Source: Falsirhodobacter halotolerans (GTDB lineage: Bacteria > Pseudomonadota > Alphaproteobacteria > Rhodobacterales > Rhodobacteraceae). Taken from it: a stretch of 64,000 nucleotides of DNA. Every line of letters starts with the position of its first letter. Positions within the stretch are counted from its first letter, which is position 1. Location: NCBI RefSeq assembly GCF_022899245.1, contig NZ_JALJAZ010000001.1, forward strand, positions 600,501 to 664,500, read 5' to 3'. The translations under genes were made by a program, and so were the position numbers. Positions 36,897-45,217 of the stretch are shown here, one piece after another. The notes beneath the pieces were generated by a model, which did no database searches, had not been told where the DNA came from, and was given only the letters and a program-made list of their open reading frames with translations.

Positions 36897-38225
36897 ATGG
36901 CGCGGGCAATGAAGGTCGCGATTGTCGACGACGAGGCCGATCTGCGGCAGTCCGTAAGCCAGTGGTTGGCATTGTCGGGGTTCGACACCGAAACCTATGC
37001 CACCGCCGAAGAGGCGCTGAAGGGGATCGGCCCCGATTATCCGGGGATCGTGGTCAGCGACATCCGTATGCCCGGCATGGACGGGATGGCGCTTCTGAAA
37101 CGGTTCATGAGTTTGGACAGCGGGTTGCCGGTCATCATGATCACGGGGCATGGCGACGTGCCCATGGCGGTGGAGGCGATGCGCCTTGGCGCTTATGATT
37201 TCTTGGAAAAGCCGTTCAACCCCGACCGGATGACGGAGCTGACCAAGAAGGCGACGCAGGCCCGGCGGATGACGCTGGACAACCGTGCCCTGCGCCGCGA
37301 ACTGGCCGATGCCGGGGCGATCATGCAAAAGCTGATCGGCGGTTCGCCCGCGATGGAGCGGCTGCGCGAGGATATCCTCGATCTGGGACAGGCCGACAGC
37401 CATGTGCTCGTGGACGGGGAAACCGGCACCGGCAAGACATTGGTGGCCCATGCGCTGCACGCCGTCGGCCCCCGCGCGGGCAAGAAGTTTGTCACGATTT
37501 CGTGCGCGGCGTGGACCGAGGACCAGCTTCAGGCCAAGCTGTTCGGCCCGGTGGAGGAGGGTGGCCTGCCCCTTATCGAAGAGGCGCGCGGCGGCACGCT
37601 GTGTCTTGAGGATGTGGAGGCGCTGAGCCACGCGCTGCAATCGCGCCTGCTGACGCTGATCAACGATCAGGCGGTTCCGCCCGAAACGCGGATCATCGCC
37701 ATCTGCAACCAGCACGCCCCCGACAAGACGCTGGAGGATGTGCTGCGGCCCGACCTCTTCTATCGTCTGGGCGCGATGACCATCGTTCTGCCGCCCCTGC
37801 GCACCCGGGGCGAGGATATGCTGACGCTGTTCAACCGCATGTCCGAACAATTCGCCGAGGAATATGGCTGCGACGCCCCGCAGGTGACCGCGCAGGAGGC
37901 GGCGCAGCTTCTGCAGGCGCCGTGGCCCGGCAATGTGCGCCAGTTGGTCAATATCGCCGAACGTGCGGTGCTGCAGAACCGGCGCGGCTCCGGCTCCATC
38001 GCGTCGTTGCTGATGGCCGACAACGAGGCGTCGGGCCCGGCCCTGACGACCGAGGGCAAGCCGCTGAAGGATTATGTCGAGGCGTTCGAGCGGATGCTGA
38101 TCGACAACACCATGCGGCGGCACAAGGGCTCCATCGTGGCGGTGATGGAGGAATTGTGCCTTCCCCGCCGGACCCTGAACGAGAAGATGGCGAAATACAG
38201 TTTGCAGCGGGCCGATTACGTCTGA
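36897..38225 (+). CDS. dctD: DctD-like response regulator without GAFTGA loop
   Basis: Response regulator of NtrC/DctD layout, 442 residues: receiver (1-120) with D11, D12, phospho-acceptor D55 (SDIRMPG), T83 and K105; AAA+ domain (about 145-365) with Walker A GETGTGKT (174-181) and Walker B GTLCLED; Fis-type helix-turn-helix (about 405-435). The sigma-54 contact loop is absent: LFGPVEEGGLPLIEEARGGTL stands where a GAFTGA segment should follow LFG, and about 10 residues are missing. Walker B has LED instead of DE. It probably does not activate sigma-54 polymerase and may work with sigma-70, as Rhodobacter capsulatus NtrC does. It follows dctB by 7 nt. Confidence 0.85.
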   Translation: MARAMKVAIVDDEADLRQSVSQWLALSGFDTETYATAEEALKGIGPDYPGIVVSDIRMPGMDGMALLKRFMSLDSGLPVIMITGHGDVPMAVEAMRLGAYDFLEKPFNPDRMTELTKKATQARRMTLDNRALRRELADAGAIMQKLIGGSPAMERLREDILDLGQADSHVLVDGETGTGKTLVAHALHAVGPRAGKKFVTISCAAWTEDQLQAKLFGPVEEGGLPLIEEARGGTLCLEDVEALSHALQSRLLTLINDQAVPPETRIIAICNQHAPDKTLEDVLRPDLFYRLGAMTIVLPPLRTRGEDMLTLFNRMSEQFAEEYGCDAPQVTAQEAAQLLQAPWPGNVRQLVNIAERAVLQNRRGSGSIASLLMADNEASGPALTTEGKPLKDYVEAFERMLIDNTMRRHKGSIVAVMEELCLPRRTLNEKMAKYSLQRADYV

Positions 38226-38231
38226 CAGGAT

Positions 38232-38259
38232 CGCGCGGGGGATGTCCTCCGCGCGTTTT
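38232..38259 (+). terminator. Intrinsic terminator after dctBD
   Basis: CGCGCGGGGG (38232-38241) pairs with CCTCCGCGCG (38246-38255), one G-T wobble included, around an ATGT loop, and is followed by TTTT. It starts 6 nt after the regulator's stop. Confidence 0.82.
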
Positions 38260-38277
38260 CATATTTCGGGGGGGGCG

Positions 38278-38505
38278 ATGCGCCTGTCTGTTGCCGTGAT
38301 GCTGATCCTGTCCGCCTGCGGCCCGCTGCCCGCGCATGAAGATGCGGACCGTTCCACCGTCGTTCGGGATGGGGAGGGGTCTTGGACGGATTCCGCGGCG
38401 CGGCCGTCCGAACGCGTCGCGACGGGGGCCATTGGCGGGTCTGCGGCGGGCGACACCTTGGGCGGGGGCCCCTTGACCGGCGATGTGATCGGCCCGGTCC
38501 ACTGA
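38278..38505 (+). CDS. Small putative lipoprotein (75 aa)
   Basis: The ATG at 38278 gives a short lipoprotein signal, MRLSVAVMLILSACGP, with lipobox LSAC (Cys 14). The mature part (about 60 residues) is polar and Gly/Ser/Ala-rich, with GGSAAGDTLGGGPLTGDVIG near the end, and has no recognised domain. A run of G just before the ATG is the only ribosome-site candidate. The gene lies right after the dctBD terminator and before the long RNase E leader. Function unknown. Confidence 0.5.
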   Translation: MRLSVAVMLILSACGPLPAHEDADRSTVVRDGEGSWTDSAARPSERVATGAIGGSAAGDTLGGGPLTGDVIGPVH

Positions 38506-38866
38506 TCCGCGCCGCGAAAAGAACCCATTGTGTTTTATGTCACGCTGCCGCTATGGTCGCAGGGCGCGGGTCTGTAATCTGCGCATCGCAAGTTTTGCCG
38601 ATGGCACGGGACCGGCGGGGAAGCCCGCCCGGCCTGAGACATCGGCGGTCATGGCCGCAAGGCTGCAAGAATACCCGCCACTGGCGGGCGTAACGTAAGG
38701 GCGCGACACAGCGTCCGGGATATGAACACGATGGGCGCAGGAGTGATGACAGAAGAGGCGTGGCGCGAAGGCGTCGCGATGCCCTGTCCTCCGCGCAGCC
38801 CGTCCCCTGCAAGTCGCCACACGCAATTCTCCCGTTCGCGGACGGGTTGTCTGGGCGCATTGGAAC
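38506..38866 (+). promoter_or_regulatory. 361-nt leader/promoter region of the RNase E gene
   Basis: No convincing gene lies here. It contains three small hairpins: GGCGGG/CCCGCC at 38614-38629, CCCGCC/GGCGGG at 38674-38688, and CCCGT/ACGGG at 38831-38846, the last 20 nt before the rne ATG. A weak promoter-like pair (TTGTGT at 38528, TATGGT 18 nt later) is near the upstream end. Long structured rne leaders mediate feedback cleavage by RNase E in enterics; an equivalent role here is inference. Confidence 0.4.
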
Positions 38867-41281
38867 ATGATGGCCAAGAAAATGCTGATCGACGCCACGC
38901 ACCCGGAGGAAACCCGGGTCGTCGTGGTGGACGGAAACAAGGTCGAGGAGTTCGACTTTGAAACCGTCAACAAACGGCAGATCGCCGGAAACATCTACCT
39001 TGCCAAGGTAACGCGGGTCGAGCCGTCGCTGCAGGCGGCCTTCGTCGATTACGGCGGGAACCGTCACGGCTTCCTCGCCTTTGCCGAGATCCATCCCGAC
39101 TACTATCAGATCCCGACGGCGGACCGTCAGGCCCTTCTGGAAGAGGAGCGGGCCTATGCCCGCGCCGAGGAAGAGGAAAAAGAGCGCAACCGCCCCGTCG
39201 TCGAGGATGTGAACGACGACAGCGAAGGCGCCGAGGACGAGGAGGGCGACATCGAGTCCGTCGCCGAGGAGGACGTGTCGGAGGAAATCCGCGCGCCCCG
39301 CAAGCCGCGCGCCCGCCGCTACAAGATCCAGGAGGTCGTCAAGGTCCGCCAGATCATGCTGGTGCAGGTGGTCAAGGAAGAGCGTGGCACCAAGGGCGCG
39401 GCGCTGACCACCTATCTCAGCCTGGCCGGCCGGTATTGCGTGCTGATGCCGAACACGGCGCGGGGCGGCGGGATTTCCCGCAAGATCACCCAAGCCGCCG
39501 ACCGCAAGAAGCTGAAGGAAATCGCCGGGGAAATGTCCGTGCCGGAAGGCGCGGGCCTGATCATCCGCACCGCGGGGGCCAAGCGCACCAAGGCGGAAAT
39601 CCAGCGCGATTACGAATACCTGATGCGCCTGTGGGAGCAGATCCGCGACCTGACGATGAAGTCGGTCGCCCCTGCGCCGATCTATGAAGAAGGCGATCTG
39701 ATCAAACGCTCGATCCGCGACCTGTTCAACCGTGAGATCGAGGAAGTGCTGGTCGAGGGCGAGGCGGGCTACCGCACCGCCAAGGACTTTATGCGGATGA
39801 TCATGCCCAACCACGCGCGGCAGGTTGTGCGCTATACCGACCAGATGCCGCTGTTCGCGCGCTATCAGGTCGAAAGCTATCTGGGCGGGATGTTCAACCC
39901 GGTCGTGCAGCTGAAATCGGGCGGCTATATCGTCATCGGCGTGACCGAGGCGCTGGTCGCCATCGACGTGAACTCGGGCCGGGCCACCAAGGAAGGGTCG
40001 ATCGAGGAGACGGCGCTGAAGACCAACCTGGAGGCCGCCGAGGAGGTGGCCCGCCAATTGCGCCTGCGCGATCTGGCCGGTCTGATCGTCATCGACTTCA
40101 TCGACATGGACGAGCGCAAGAACAACATCGCCGTCGAAAAGCGCATGAAGGACCGGCTGAAGACCGATCGCGCGCGCATCCAGGTGGGCCGCATTTCCGG
40201 CTTTGGCCTGATGGAGATGAGCCGCCAGCGCCTGCATCCGGGCATGTTGGAATCCACGACCCAGCCCTGCGCGCATTGCCACGGCACGGGCCTGATCCGG
40301 TCGGACGACAGCCTGTCGCTGCAGATCCTGCGCCAGTTGGAGGAGGAGGGCACCCGCAAGCGGTCGAAAGAGGTGCTTCTGCGTGCCCCGGTCGCGGTGG
40401 TGAACTTCCTTCTGAACGCCAAGCGCGAGCATGTGGCCCAGATCGAGGCGCGGTACGGCATGGCCGTGCGCGTGGAGGCGGATCCGCATCTCGTCTCGCC
40501 CGATTATTCGATCGAGAAGTTCAAAACCGCCACCCGCATCGTGCCCGAAGCGCCGACCGTGGTGTCGGGCGATGCCTCGCTGATGGGCGATCTGATCGAG
40601 GACGAGGATCTGGATCCGATCGTGGAGGAGGCCGAGGAGGTCTCCGAGGTCGAGCCGGTCGAGGATGAGACCGAGGCCGCGGGCGAAGGGCAGGGCAAGA
40701 AGAAGCGCCGCCGCCGTCGGCGTCGGCGGGGTGGCCAGACCGAGGCCGCAACGACCGAGGGCACGACCGACGAAGTTGTGGGCGACGAGGATGGCGGCAC
40801 CGCCGAAGGTGTCGCGGTCGAAATCGCCGCCGCCCCCGTGATGGCCGAGCCTGCGCCGGAACCCGCGCCCGTCGCGGCCGAGGAGGCGCCGAAGCCGAAG
40901 CGCACCCGCACCCGCCGCAAGAAGACCGACGAGCCTGTGGCCGAGGCAGCCCCGGCGGTCGAACCGGTCGCGGTCGAGCCCGCCCCGGTCGAGCCGGAGC
41001 CGGTTGAGGAGGCGCCGAAGCCCAAGCGCACCCGCGCCAAGAAGGTGGTGGAGAAGGCGGAGGAACCGGCCCCGGCCAAGCCCGCCACCCGCACGCGGAA
41101 GAAGGCGACCCCCAAGGTCGAGGCCGAGGCGGAGGCGGAGACCCCGCCGAAGACCACGCGCACGCGCCGCAAGAAGGCCGATGACGTCCCGGCTCCGGTG
41201 GCCGAACCCGAGGCCACGCCCCAGCCGAGCGCCGAGGTGGAGGATGACAAGCCCAAGCGGCGCGGCTGGTGGTCCGCATAA
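38867..41281 (+). CDS. rne: Ribonuclease E/G
   Basis: Endoribonuclease that starts mRNA decay and processes rRNA/tRNA precursors; scaffold of the degradosome. The 804-residue protein has an S1 domain (about 35-170) interrupted by an acidic insert (about 85-145, DDSEGAEDEEGDIESVAEED) typical of alphaproteobacteria, the catalytic DNase I-like region (VAIDVNSGRATKEG, metal Asp; VIDFIDMD), and the Zn-link CAHCHGTG near residue 467. The C-terminal 240 residues are low complexity: acidic Ala/Glu/Pro tracts alternate with basic blocks such as KPKRTRTRRKK, repeated four or more times, a likely RNA-binding/scaffold tail. Start is ATGATGGCC; either ATG is possible. Confidence 0.96.
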   Translation: MMAKKMLIDATHPEETRVVVVDGNKVEEFDFETVNKRQIAGNIYLAKVTRVEPSLQAAFVDYGGNRHGFLAFAEIHPDYYQIPTADRQALLEEERAYARAEEEEKERNRPVVEDVNDDSEGAEDEEGDIESVAEEDVSEEIRAPRKPRARRYKIQEVVKVRQIMLVQVVKEERGTKGAALTTYLSLAGRYCVLMPNTARGGGISRKITQAADRKKLKEIAGEMSVPEGAGLIIRTAGAKRTKAEIQRDYEYLMRLWEQIRDLTMKSVAPAPIYEEGDLIKRSIRDLFNREIEEVLVEGEAGYRTAKDFMRMIMPNHARQVVRYTDQMPLFARYQVESYLGGMFNPVVQLKSGGYIVIGVTEALVAIDVNSGRATKEGSIEETALKTNLEAAEEVARQLRLRDLAGLIVIDFIDMDERKNNIAVEKRMKDRLKTDRARIQVGRISGFGLMEMSRQRLHPGMLESTTQPCAHCHGTGLIRSDDSLSLQILRQLEEEGTRKRSKEVLLRAPVAVVNFLLNAKREHVAQIEARYGMAVRVEADPHLVSPDYSIEKFKTATRIVPEAPTVVSGDASLMGDLIEDEDLDPIVEEAEEVSEVEPVEDETEAAGEGQGKKKRRRRRRRRGGQTEAATTEGTTDEVVGDEDGGTAEGVAVEIAAAPVMAEPAPEPAPVAAEEAPKPKRTRTRRKKTDEPVAEAAPAVEPVAVEPAPVEPEPVEEAPKPKRTRAKKVVEKAEEPAPAKPATRTRKKATPKVEAEAEAETPPKTTRTRRKKADDVPAPVAEPEATPQPSAEVEDDKPKRRGWWSA

Positions 41282-41288
41282 GATACGG

Positions 41289-41315
41289 AAAAGGGCGCCT
41301 CGGGCGCCCTTTTTT
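41289..41315 (+). terminator. Intrinsic terminator after rne
   Basis: AAGGGCGCC pairs with GGCGCCCTT around TCG, extended by AA/TT and followed by T residues. It begins 8 nt after the rne stop. Confidence 0.92.
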
Positions 41316-41382
41316 CATCCCGCCACGCCTTTGTGACAGGTTGGCAGGGTGACGGCGCGGCGGGGTGTGATAGGGGAAGGGC

Positions 41383-42129
41383 ATGTTCGGTTTCGACATC
41401 CTCGACGCGGGTCTTCTGCCTGCCATGCTGATCGCCCTGACGGCGGGTGTGCTGAGCTTTCTCAGCCCCTGCGTTCTGCCGATCGTGCCGCCCTACTTGG
41501 CCTATATGGGCGGGATCAGCATGGCGGAGATCGGGGGCCATGCGCGGCGGCGGATCATCCTGCCCGCGCTGTTCTTCGTGCTGGGTTTGTCCACCGTCTT
41601 TCTGTTTCTGGGGTTCGCCGTCTCCACCCTCGGCAGTGCACTTTTGCAATATCAGGGGGTGATGACCAAGGTTGCGGGCGTGACCGTCATCCTGTTCGGG
41701 CTGCATTTCCTTGGCATCCTGCGGATCCCGTTTCTGGAACGGGACATTCGTGTCCAGGCGGGCGAGCGGGGGGGATCGGCCTTCGGCGCCTATATCCTCG
41801 GGCTGGCCTTCGCCTTCGGCTGGACGCCGTGCATCGGTCCGCAACTGGGCGCGATCCTGTCGCTGGCCGCGTCGGAGGGGGATGTTGCGCGGGGGACGAC
41901 GCTTCTGGGCGTCTATGCCGTGGGTCTGGGGCTGCCGTTCCTTCTGGCCGCGCTGTTCATCCATCGCGCCGTGGGGATCATGAACCGGTTGAAGCCGTGG
42001 ATGGGCGTGATCGAAAAGGCGATGGGGGCCTTGCTTCTGATCGTGGGAATCGCGCTGGTGACCGGGCTATTCTCGGCCTTTTCGTTCTTCCTCTTGGAAC
42101 ATGTGCCGTTCCTCAGCCGTCTGGGCTGA
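41383..42129 (+). CDS. ccdA: Cytochrome c biogenesis protein CcdA
   Basis: Inner-membrane thiol transporter (248 residues, about six helices) that carries electrons from cytoplasmic thioredoxin to periplasmic partners for cytochrome c maturation. The two essential cysteines are in LSFLSPCVLPIVPPYLAYMGG (about residue 30) and FGWTPCIGPQLGAIL (about residue 150). The gene is alone behind the rne terminator. Its last 63 nt overlap the 3' end of the RHH gene on the other strand. Confidence 0.95.
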   Translation: MFGFDILDAGLLPAMLIALTAGVLSFLSPCVLPIVPPYLAYMGGISMAEIGGHARRRIILPALFFVLGLSTVFLFLGFAVSTLGSALLQYQGVMTKVAGVTVILFGLHFLGILRIPFLERDIRVQAGERGGSAFGAYILGLAFAFGWTPCIGPQLGAILSLAASEGDVARGTTLLGVYAVGLGLPFLLAALFIHRAVGIMNRLKPWMGVIEKAMGALLLIVGIALVTGLFSAFSFFLLEHVPFLSRLG

Positions 42130-42333
42130 CCGCAACCACCGCAGCACATGGACACGGATGGCGGAGGCGAGGTTCACCTCCCCCCGTTCGGCGTCGATGC
42201 TGGCGGCCAGTTCGTTCAGGGCGACATCCCGCGCCGCCGCCATCTGCCGGAACGCGTCCCAGAATTCCGGCTCCAGCGTGACGGAGGTGCGGTGGCCGCG
42301 CAGGGTGAGGGAGTGTTTCTGCGGCCCCTTCAT
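42067..42333 (-). CDS. Ribbon-helix-helix domain protein
   Basis: An 88-residue protein of the RHH_4 type (about residues 10-70; GHRTSVTLEPEFWDAFRQMA, then DVALNELAASID), possibly a DNA-binding regulator. It is the third gene of a coupled chain: its ATG overlaps the DUF4169 stop, whose ATG overlaps the fumC stop. The last 21 codons (rich in Glu and Arg) run into ccdA on the opposite strand, an unusually long convergent overlap. Target unknown. Confidence 0.85.
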   Translation of the reverse strand: MKGPQKHSLTLRGHRTSVTLEPEFWDAFRQMAAARDVALNELAASIDAERGEVNLASAIRVHVLRWLRSAQTAEERHMFQEEERKGRE

Positions 42334-42503
42334 TCGCGGGCGTGGCCGTCCAGATCGCGGCGGGCCTTGTCGGCCCGCGCCGTCTGCGCGTCGCGTTCGG
42401 CCTTCGTGCGGCCGAATTTCGCCGCATTGGCGTCGCCCTGCGCGCGCCTCTCCTCCCGCTCGCGGGATTTGCGGGCGGCGCGCAGGTTGACGACCTTGGT
42501 CAT
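42330..42503 (-). CDS. DUF4169 family protein (57 aa)
   Basis: A short, highly charged, helical protein, beginning [20 protein letters not shown] and ending DLDGHARE. It matches the small DUF4169 family found in alphaproteobacteria next to fumC and an RHH gene. Its start overlaps the fumC stop (ATGA) and its stop overlaps the RHH start (ATGA). No function is known; the basic N-terminal half suggests nucleic-acid or protein binding. Confidence 0.8.
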   Translation of the reverse strand: MTKVVNLRAARKSREREERRAQGDANAAKFGRTKAERDAQTARADKARRDLDGHARE

Positions 42504-43891
42504 TTCGGGCCGATCATGTCCTCGGGACGGACCACGCGGTCGAACGTCTCACCATCGACGAAGCCGAGGGCGATCGCCTCCTCCCGCAGGGTAGTGCCGT
42601 TCTTGTGCGCGGTCTTGGCCACCTTGGTCGCGTTGTCATAGCCGATGGTAGGGGCCAGCGCCGTCACCAGCATCAGCGATTCCTTCATCAGCTTGTCGAT
42701 CCGCGCGGTGTTGGCTTGGGTTCCCGCGACCATGTTGTCGGTGAACGACCCCGCCGCATCGCCCAGAAGCTGCATGGATTGCAGCACGTTGTAGGACATC
42801 ATCGGGTTGTAGACGTTCAGCTCGAAATGCCCTTGGCTGCCGGCAAAGCCCACGGCGGCGTCGTTGCCCATGACATGCGCGCAGACCATGGTCAGCGCCT
42901 CGGCCTGCGTGGGGTTCACCTTGCCCGGCATGATGGACGATCCCGGCTCGTTTTCCGGCAGGATCAGTTCGCCCAGGCCGGAGCGGGGGCCGGAGCCCAG
43001 AAGGCGCAGGTCGTTCGCGATCTTGAACAGCGATCCGGCCACCGTCTTCAGCGCGCCCGAGAACATGACCATCGCGTCATGCGCGGCCAGCGATTCGAAT
43101 TTGTTGGGGGCGGTGACGAAGGGCAGGCCGGTGATCGAGGCGATTTCCGCCGCCACGCGCGTGTCCCAGCCCTTTTTGGTGTTCAGCCCGGTGCCGACGG
43201 CGGTGCCGCCCTGCGCCAGTTCATAGATGTCGGGCAGGCAGGCCTTCACCCGCTCGATCCCTTTGGCGACCTGATGGGCATATCCGCCGAATTCCTGACC
43301 CAGCGTCAGGGGGGTGGCGTCCTGCGTGTGCGTGCGGCCGATCTTGATGATGTCCTTGAATTCCTCGGACTTCGCCACCAGCGCCTTGTGCAGCTTTTCC
43401 AGGCCGGGGATCAGCGTGTCGCGCGCCATCAGGCCGATGGCGACGTGCATCGCCGTGGGGAAGGTGTCGTTGGACGACTGGCCCATGTTGCAATGGTCGT
43501 TCGGGTGGACGGGTTTCTTCGACCCCATCGTCCCGCCCAGCATCTCGATCGCGCGGTTGGAGATGACCTCGTTCGCGTTCATGTTGGATTGGGTGCCCGA
43601 CCCCGTCTGCCACACGACCAGCGGAAAGTTGTCGTCGAAGCGCCCGTCGATCACCTCGGTCGCGGCGGCGGCGATGGCGTCGGCGGTCTGGGCGTCCATG
43701 TCGCCCTGCGCCTTGTTGACCAGCGCGCAGGCCTTCTTGATCACACCAAGCGCGCGGATGATCGCGACCGGCTGCTTTTCCCACCCGATGGGGAAGTTCT
43801 GGATGGAGCGCTGCGTCTGCGCCCCCCAATATTTGTCGGCGGGAACTTCGAGCGGGCCGAAGCTGTCGGTTTCGGTGCGGGTCGCGGTCAT
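42500..43891 (-). CDS. fumC: Fumarate hydratase, class II
   Basis: Oxygen-stable, iron-independent fumarase of the TCA cycle. The 463-residue protein has [40 protein letters not shown], and the family signature [13 protein letters not shown] containing the catalytic serine. AGGAGG immediately upstream favours the ATG at 43891 (6-nt spacing) over the ATG at 43897, which has none. It heads the overlapping fumC-DUF4169-RHH chain. sspB lies 90 nt upstream on the same strand. Confidence 0.97.
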   Translation of the reverse strand: MTATRTETDSFGPLEVPADKYWGAQTQRSIQNFPIGWEKQPVAIIRALGVIKKACALVNKAQGDMDAQTADAIAAAATEVIDGRFDDNFPLVVWQTGSGTQSNMNANEVISNRAIEMLGGTMGSKKPVHPNDHCNMGQSSNDTFPTAMHVAIGLMARDTLIPGLEKLHKALVAKSEEFKDIIKIGRTHTQDATPLTLGQEFGGYAHQVAKGIERVKACLPDIYELAQGGTAVGTGLNTKKGWDTRVAAEIASITGLPFVTAPNKFESLAAHDAMVMFSGALKTVAGSLFKIANDLRLLGSGPRSGLGELILPENEPGSSIMPGKVNPTQAEALTMVCAHVMGNDAAVGFAGSQGHFELNVYNPMMSYNVLQSMQLLGDAAGSFTDNMVAGTQANTARIDKLMKESLMLVTALAPTIGYDNATKVAKTAHKNGTTLREEAIALGFVDGETFDRVVRPEDMIGPK

Positions 43892-43981
43892 GACCATCCT
43901 CCTGTTTATGCCCAACGTGATAGGCCGGAACGGAGGGCGGTTCAATGCGGCGCCGCGCCGTTCGGGGCCGCGCAAGGTCCG

Positions 43982-44434
43982 TTACTTGCGGAACTGATCC
44001 AGGCTGACGACCTGCGCATCCGTGCGCGGGGGTTCGGGCGCGGGGTCCATCTCTTCGTCCTCCTCCATCTCTTCCAGATCGTCCTGCGTTTCGAAGCGCA
44101 GGCCGAATTCCACCGACGGATCGACGAAGGTGCGCACGGCGTCGAAGGGGATGACCATCGGTTCGGGCTGGTTGCCGAAGTTCAGCGTGATGGTGAACCC
44201 TTCGTTGGTGACGGTCAGGTTTTCGAACCAGTGCTGGATCACCACCGTCATTTCCTCGGGATAGCGAGCATGAAGCCAGTCCGCCATCTCCACCCCGTCA
44301 TGGGTGGTGTCGAAGGTGATGAAGAAATGATGCGCGCCGGGAAGACCGTTGGCCGCCACATCCTCAAGCACGTTCTGGATCAGCGTCCGCATCGCGCGGT
44401 GCATCAGGGTGCCGTAATCGATGCTGCGGGTCAT
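43982..44434 (-). CDS. sspB: SspB-alpha family ClpXP adaptor
   Basis: Delivers ssrA-tagged and other substrates to ClpXP. The 150-residue protein has the SspB fold region (residues about 1-115; LPGAHHFFITFDTTHDGVEM, then VVIQHWFENLTV) and an acidic linker (DDLEEMEEDEEMDPAPEP) ending in VVSLDQFRK, which fits the ClpX-binding XB-type tail. GGAGGA sits 7 nt before the ATG at 44434; an in-frame TTG one codon earlier is not needed. The tmRNA gene that makes the tag lies directly upstream on the same strand. Confidence 0.92.
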   Translation of the reverse strand: MTRSIDYGTLMHRAMRTLIQNVLEDVAANGLPGAHHFFITFDTTHDGVEMADWLHARYPEEMTVVIQHWFENLTVTNEGFTITLNFGNQPEPMVIPFDAVRTFVDPSVEFGLRFETQDDLEEMEEDEEMDPAPEPPRTDAQVVSLDQFRK

Positions 44435-44497
44435 CAAACTTTCCTCCGTGTCTTTGGGCGGAGCATAGGCAATTCAGGGGCGAAGGAAAGGGAAAGT

Positions 44498-44810
44498 GCA
44501 GGCTTCTGTTGCCAGGTGCCTGCGAACCCCGCCTTACGCGGCTAAGCGCAAGGACTTAGGTTTCGATGTCATCACTGCTTACGCAGCAACAGCCATCGGA
44601 GCACGGTTGTCGTTTGCAACTGTACAATTCGGACCGATTACGGTGGTACCTCACCGAGCGAAAGCTGGCCCCTTTAGACGTTCGTCGATCCTGTTTCGAC
44701 CCCATCCGCCCCAAACGAGGGAGTGTTGGTGGAGTCGCCGGGTACCGCCCCCGGGTCCGATCCGCTTATTACGGGTGCGTTTATCGCCATAGTCCGGGCG
44801 AACCCGAACA
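44498..44810 (-). ncRNA. ssrA: Circularly permuted two-piece tmRNA (ssrA)
   Basis: Rescues stalled ribosomes by trans-translation. Read on the minus strand the order is permuted. The acceptor piece (about 44810-44727) comes first; it ends with a T arm CCGGG-GGCGGTA-CCCGG, then CGACTCC and an encoded ACCA. A 23-nt intervening segment (44726-44704) follows, then the coding piece from 44703, starting GGGGTCGAAACAGGATCGACG. GGGGTCG pairs with CGACTCC as the acceptor stem (one G-U). The tag frame at 44617-44579 reads ANDNRAPMAVAA then TAA. A GCAGGC/GCCTGC pairing near 44523-44498 marks the 3' end. Piece ends are approximate; identity is certain from the tag and tRNA-like parts. Confidence 0.95.
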
Positions 44811-44815
44811 CCCCC

Positions 44816-44844
44816 AATATAAAGCGCCGGGGCGGCGCCGACAA
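44816..44844 (-). promoter_or_regulatory. Promoter of the tmRNA gene
   Basis: On the minus strand TTGTCG (44844-44839) and TATATT (44821-44816) are separated by 17 nt, placing the start of transcription near 44810. This is the best sigma-70-like pair in the region and fits a highly expressed RNA. Confidence 0.65.
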
Positions 44845-44893
44845 GGGGAACCCCGCCGCCGTGTTTCAGGTTCACCCCGAAACGGAGGATGAT

Positions 44894-45217
44894 ATGGCCG
44901 ATCACGACGAGACGTGGAGCGAATGGCAGGATCTGGTGAACATGACCCCCGCCGCCCTGAAAAAATGGCTGGACACCGATGAGAGCAAGTCGGTCGGCGC
45001 GGGAGAAGGGGAGAGTGTGGGCCATCAGTCGGGCCGCCACATCCTGCGCATCAAGGACAAGAAGAAGGCGGACCTGACTGAAGACGACTGGTCGCACATG
45101 GCCAAGGTCGTCGGCTATATCAAGCGCCACACGGCGCAGGGTGGCCCCAAATCGGACAAGGAACACAGCGCCTGGCGCTATTCCCTGATGAACTGGGGCC
45201 ACGATCCGCTGAAGTGA
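44894..45217 (+). CDS. DUF3140 domain protein (107 aa)
   Basis: A small soluble protein starting MADHDETWSEWQDLVNMTPA, with WLDTDESKSVG and, at the C-terminus, SAWRYSLMNWGHDPLK. These match the DUF3140 family of bacterial and fungal proteins, sometimes noted as DNA-binding, whose function is not known. GGAGGATGAT precedes the ATG. The gene is divergent from the tmRNA and ends exactly one base before the convergent PotD-like gene. Confidence 0.82.
   Translation: MADHDETWSEWQDLVNMTPAALKKWLDTDESKSVGAGEGESVGHQSGRHILRIKDKKKADLTEDDWSHMAKVVGYIKRHTAQGGPKSDKEHSAWRYSLMNWGHDPLK

Noticed and set aside
38722-38961. 79-codon ORF in front of rne
   Set aside because: Overlaps the rne start in another frame, with unremarkable composition; treated as leader.
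44496-44892. Two overlapping plus-strand ORFs of about 100 codons
   Set aside because: They cover the tmRNA gene on the opposite strand; no ribosome sites and no conserved features.
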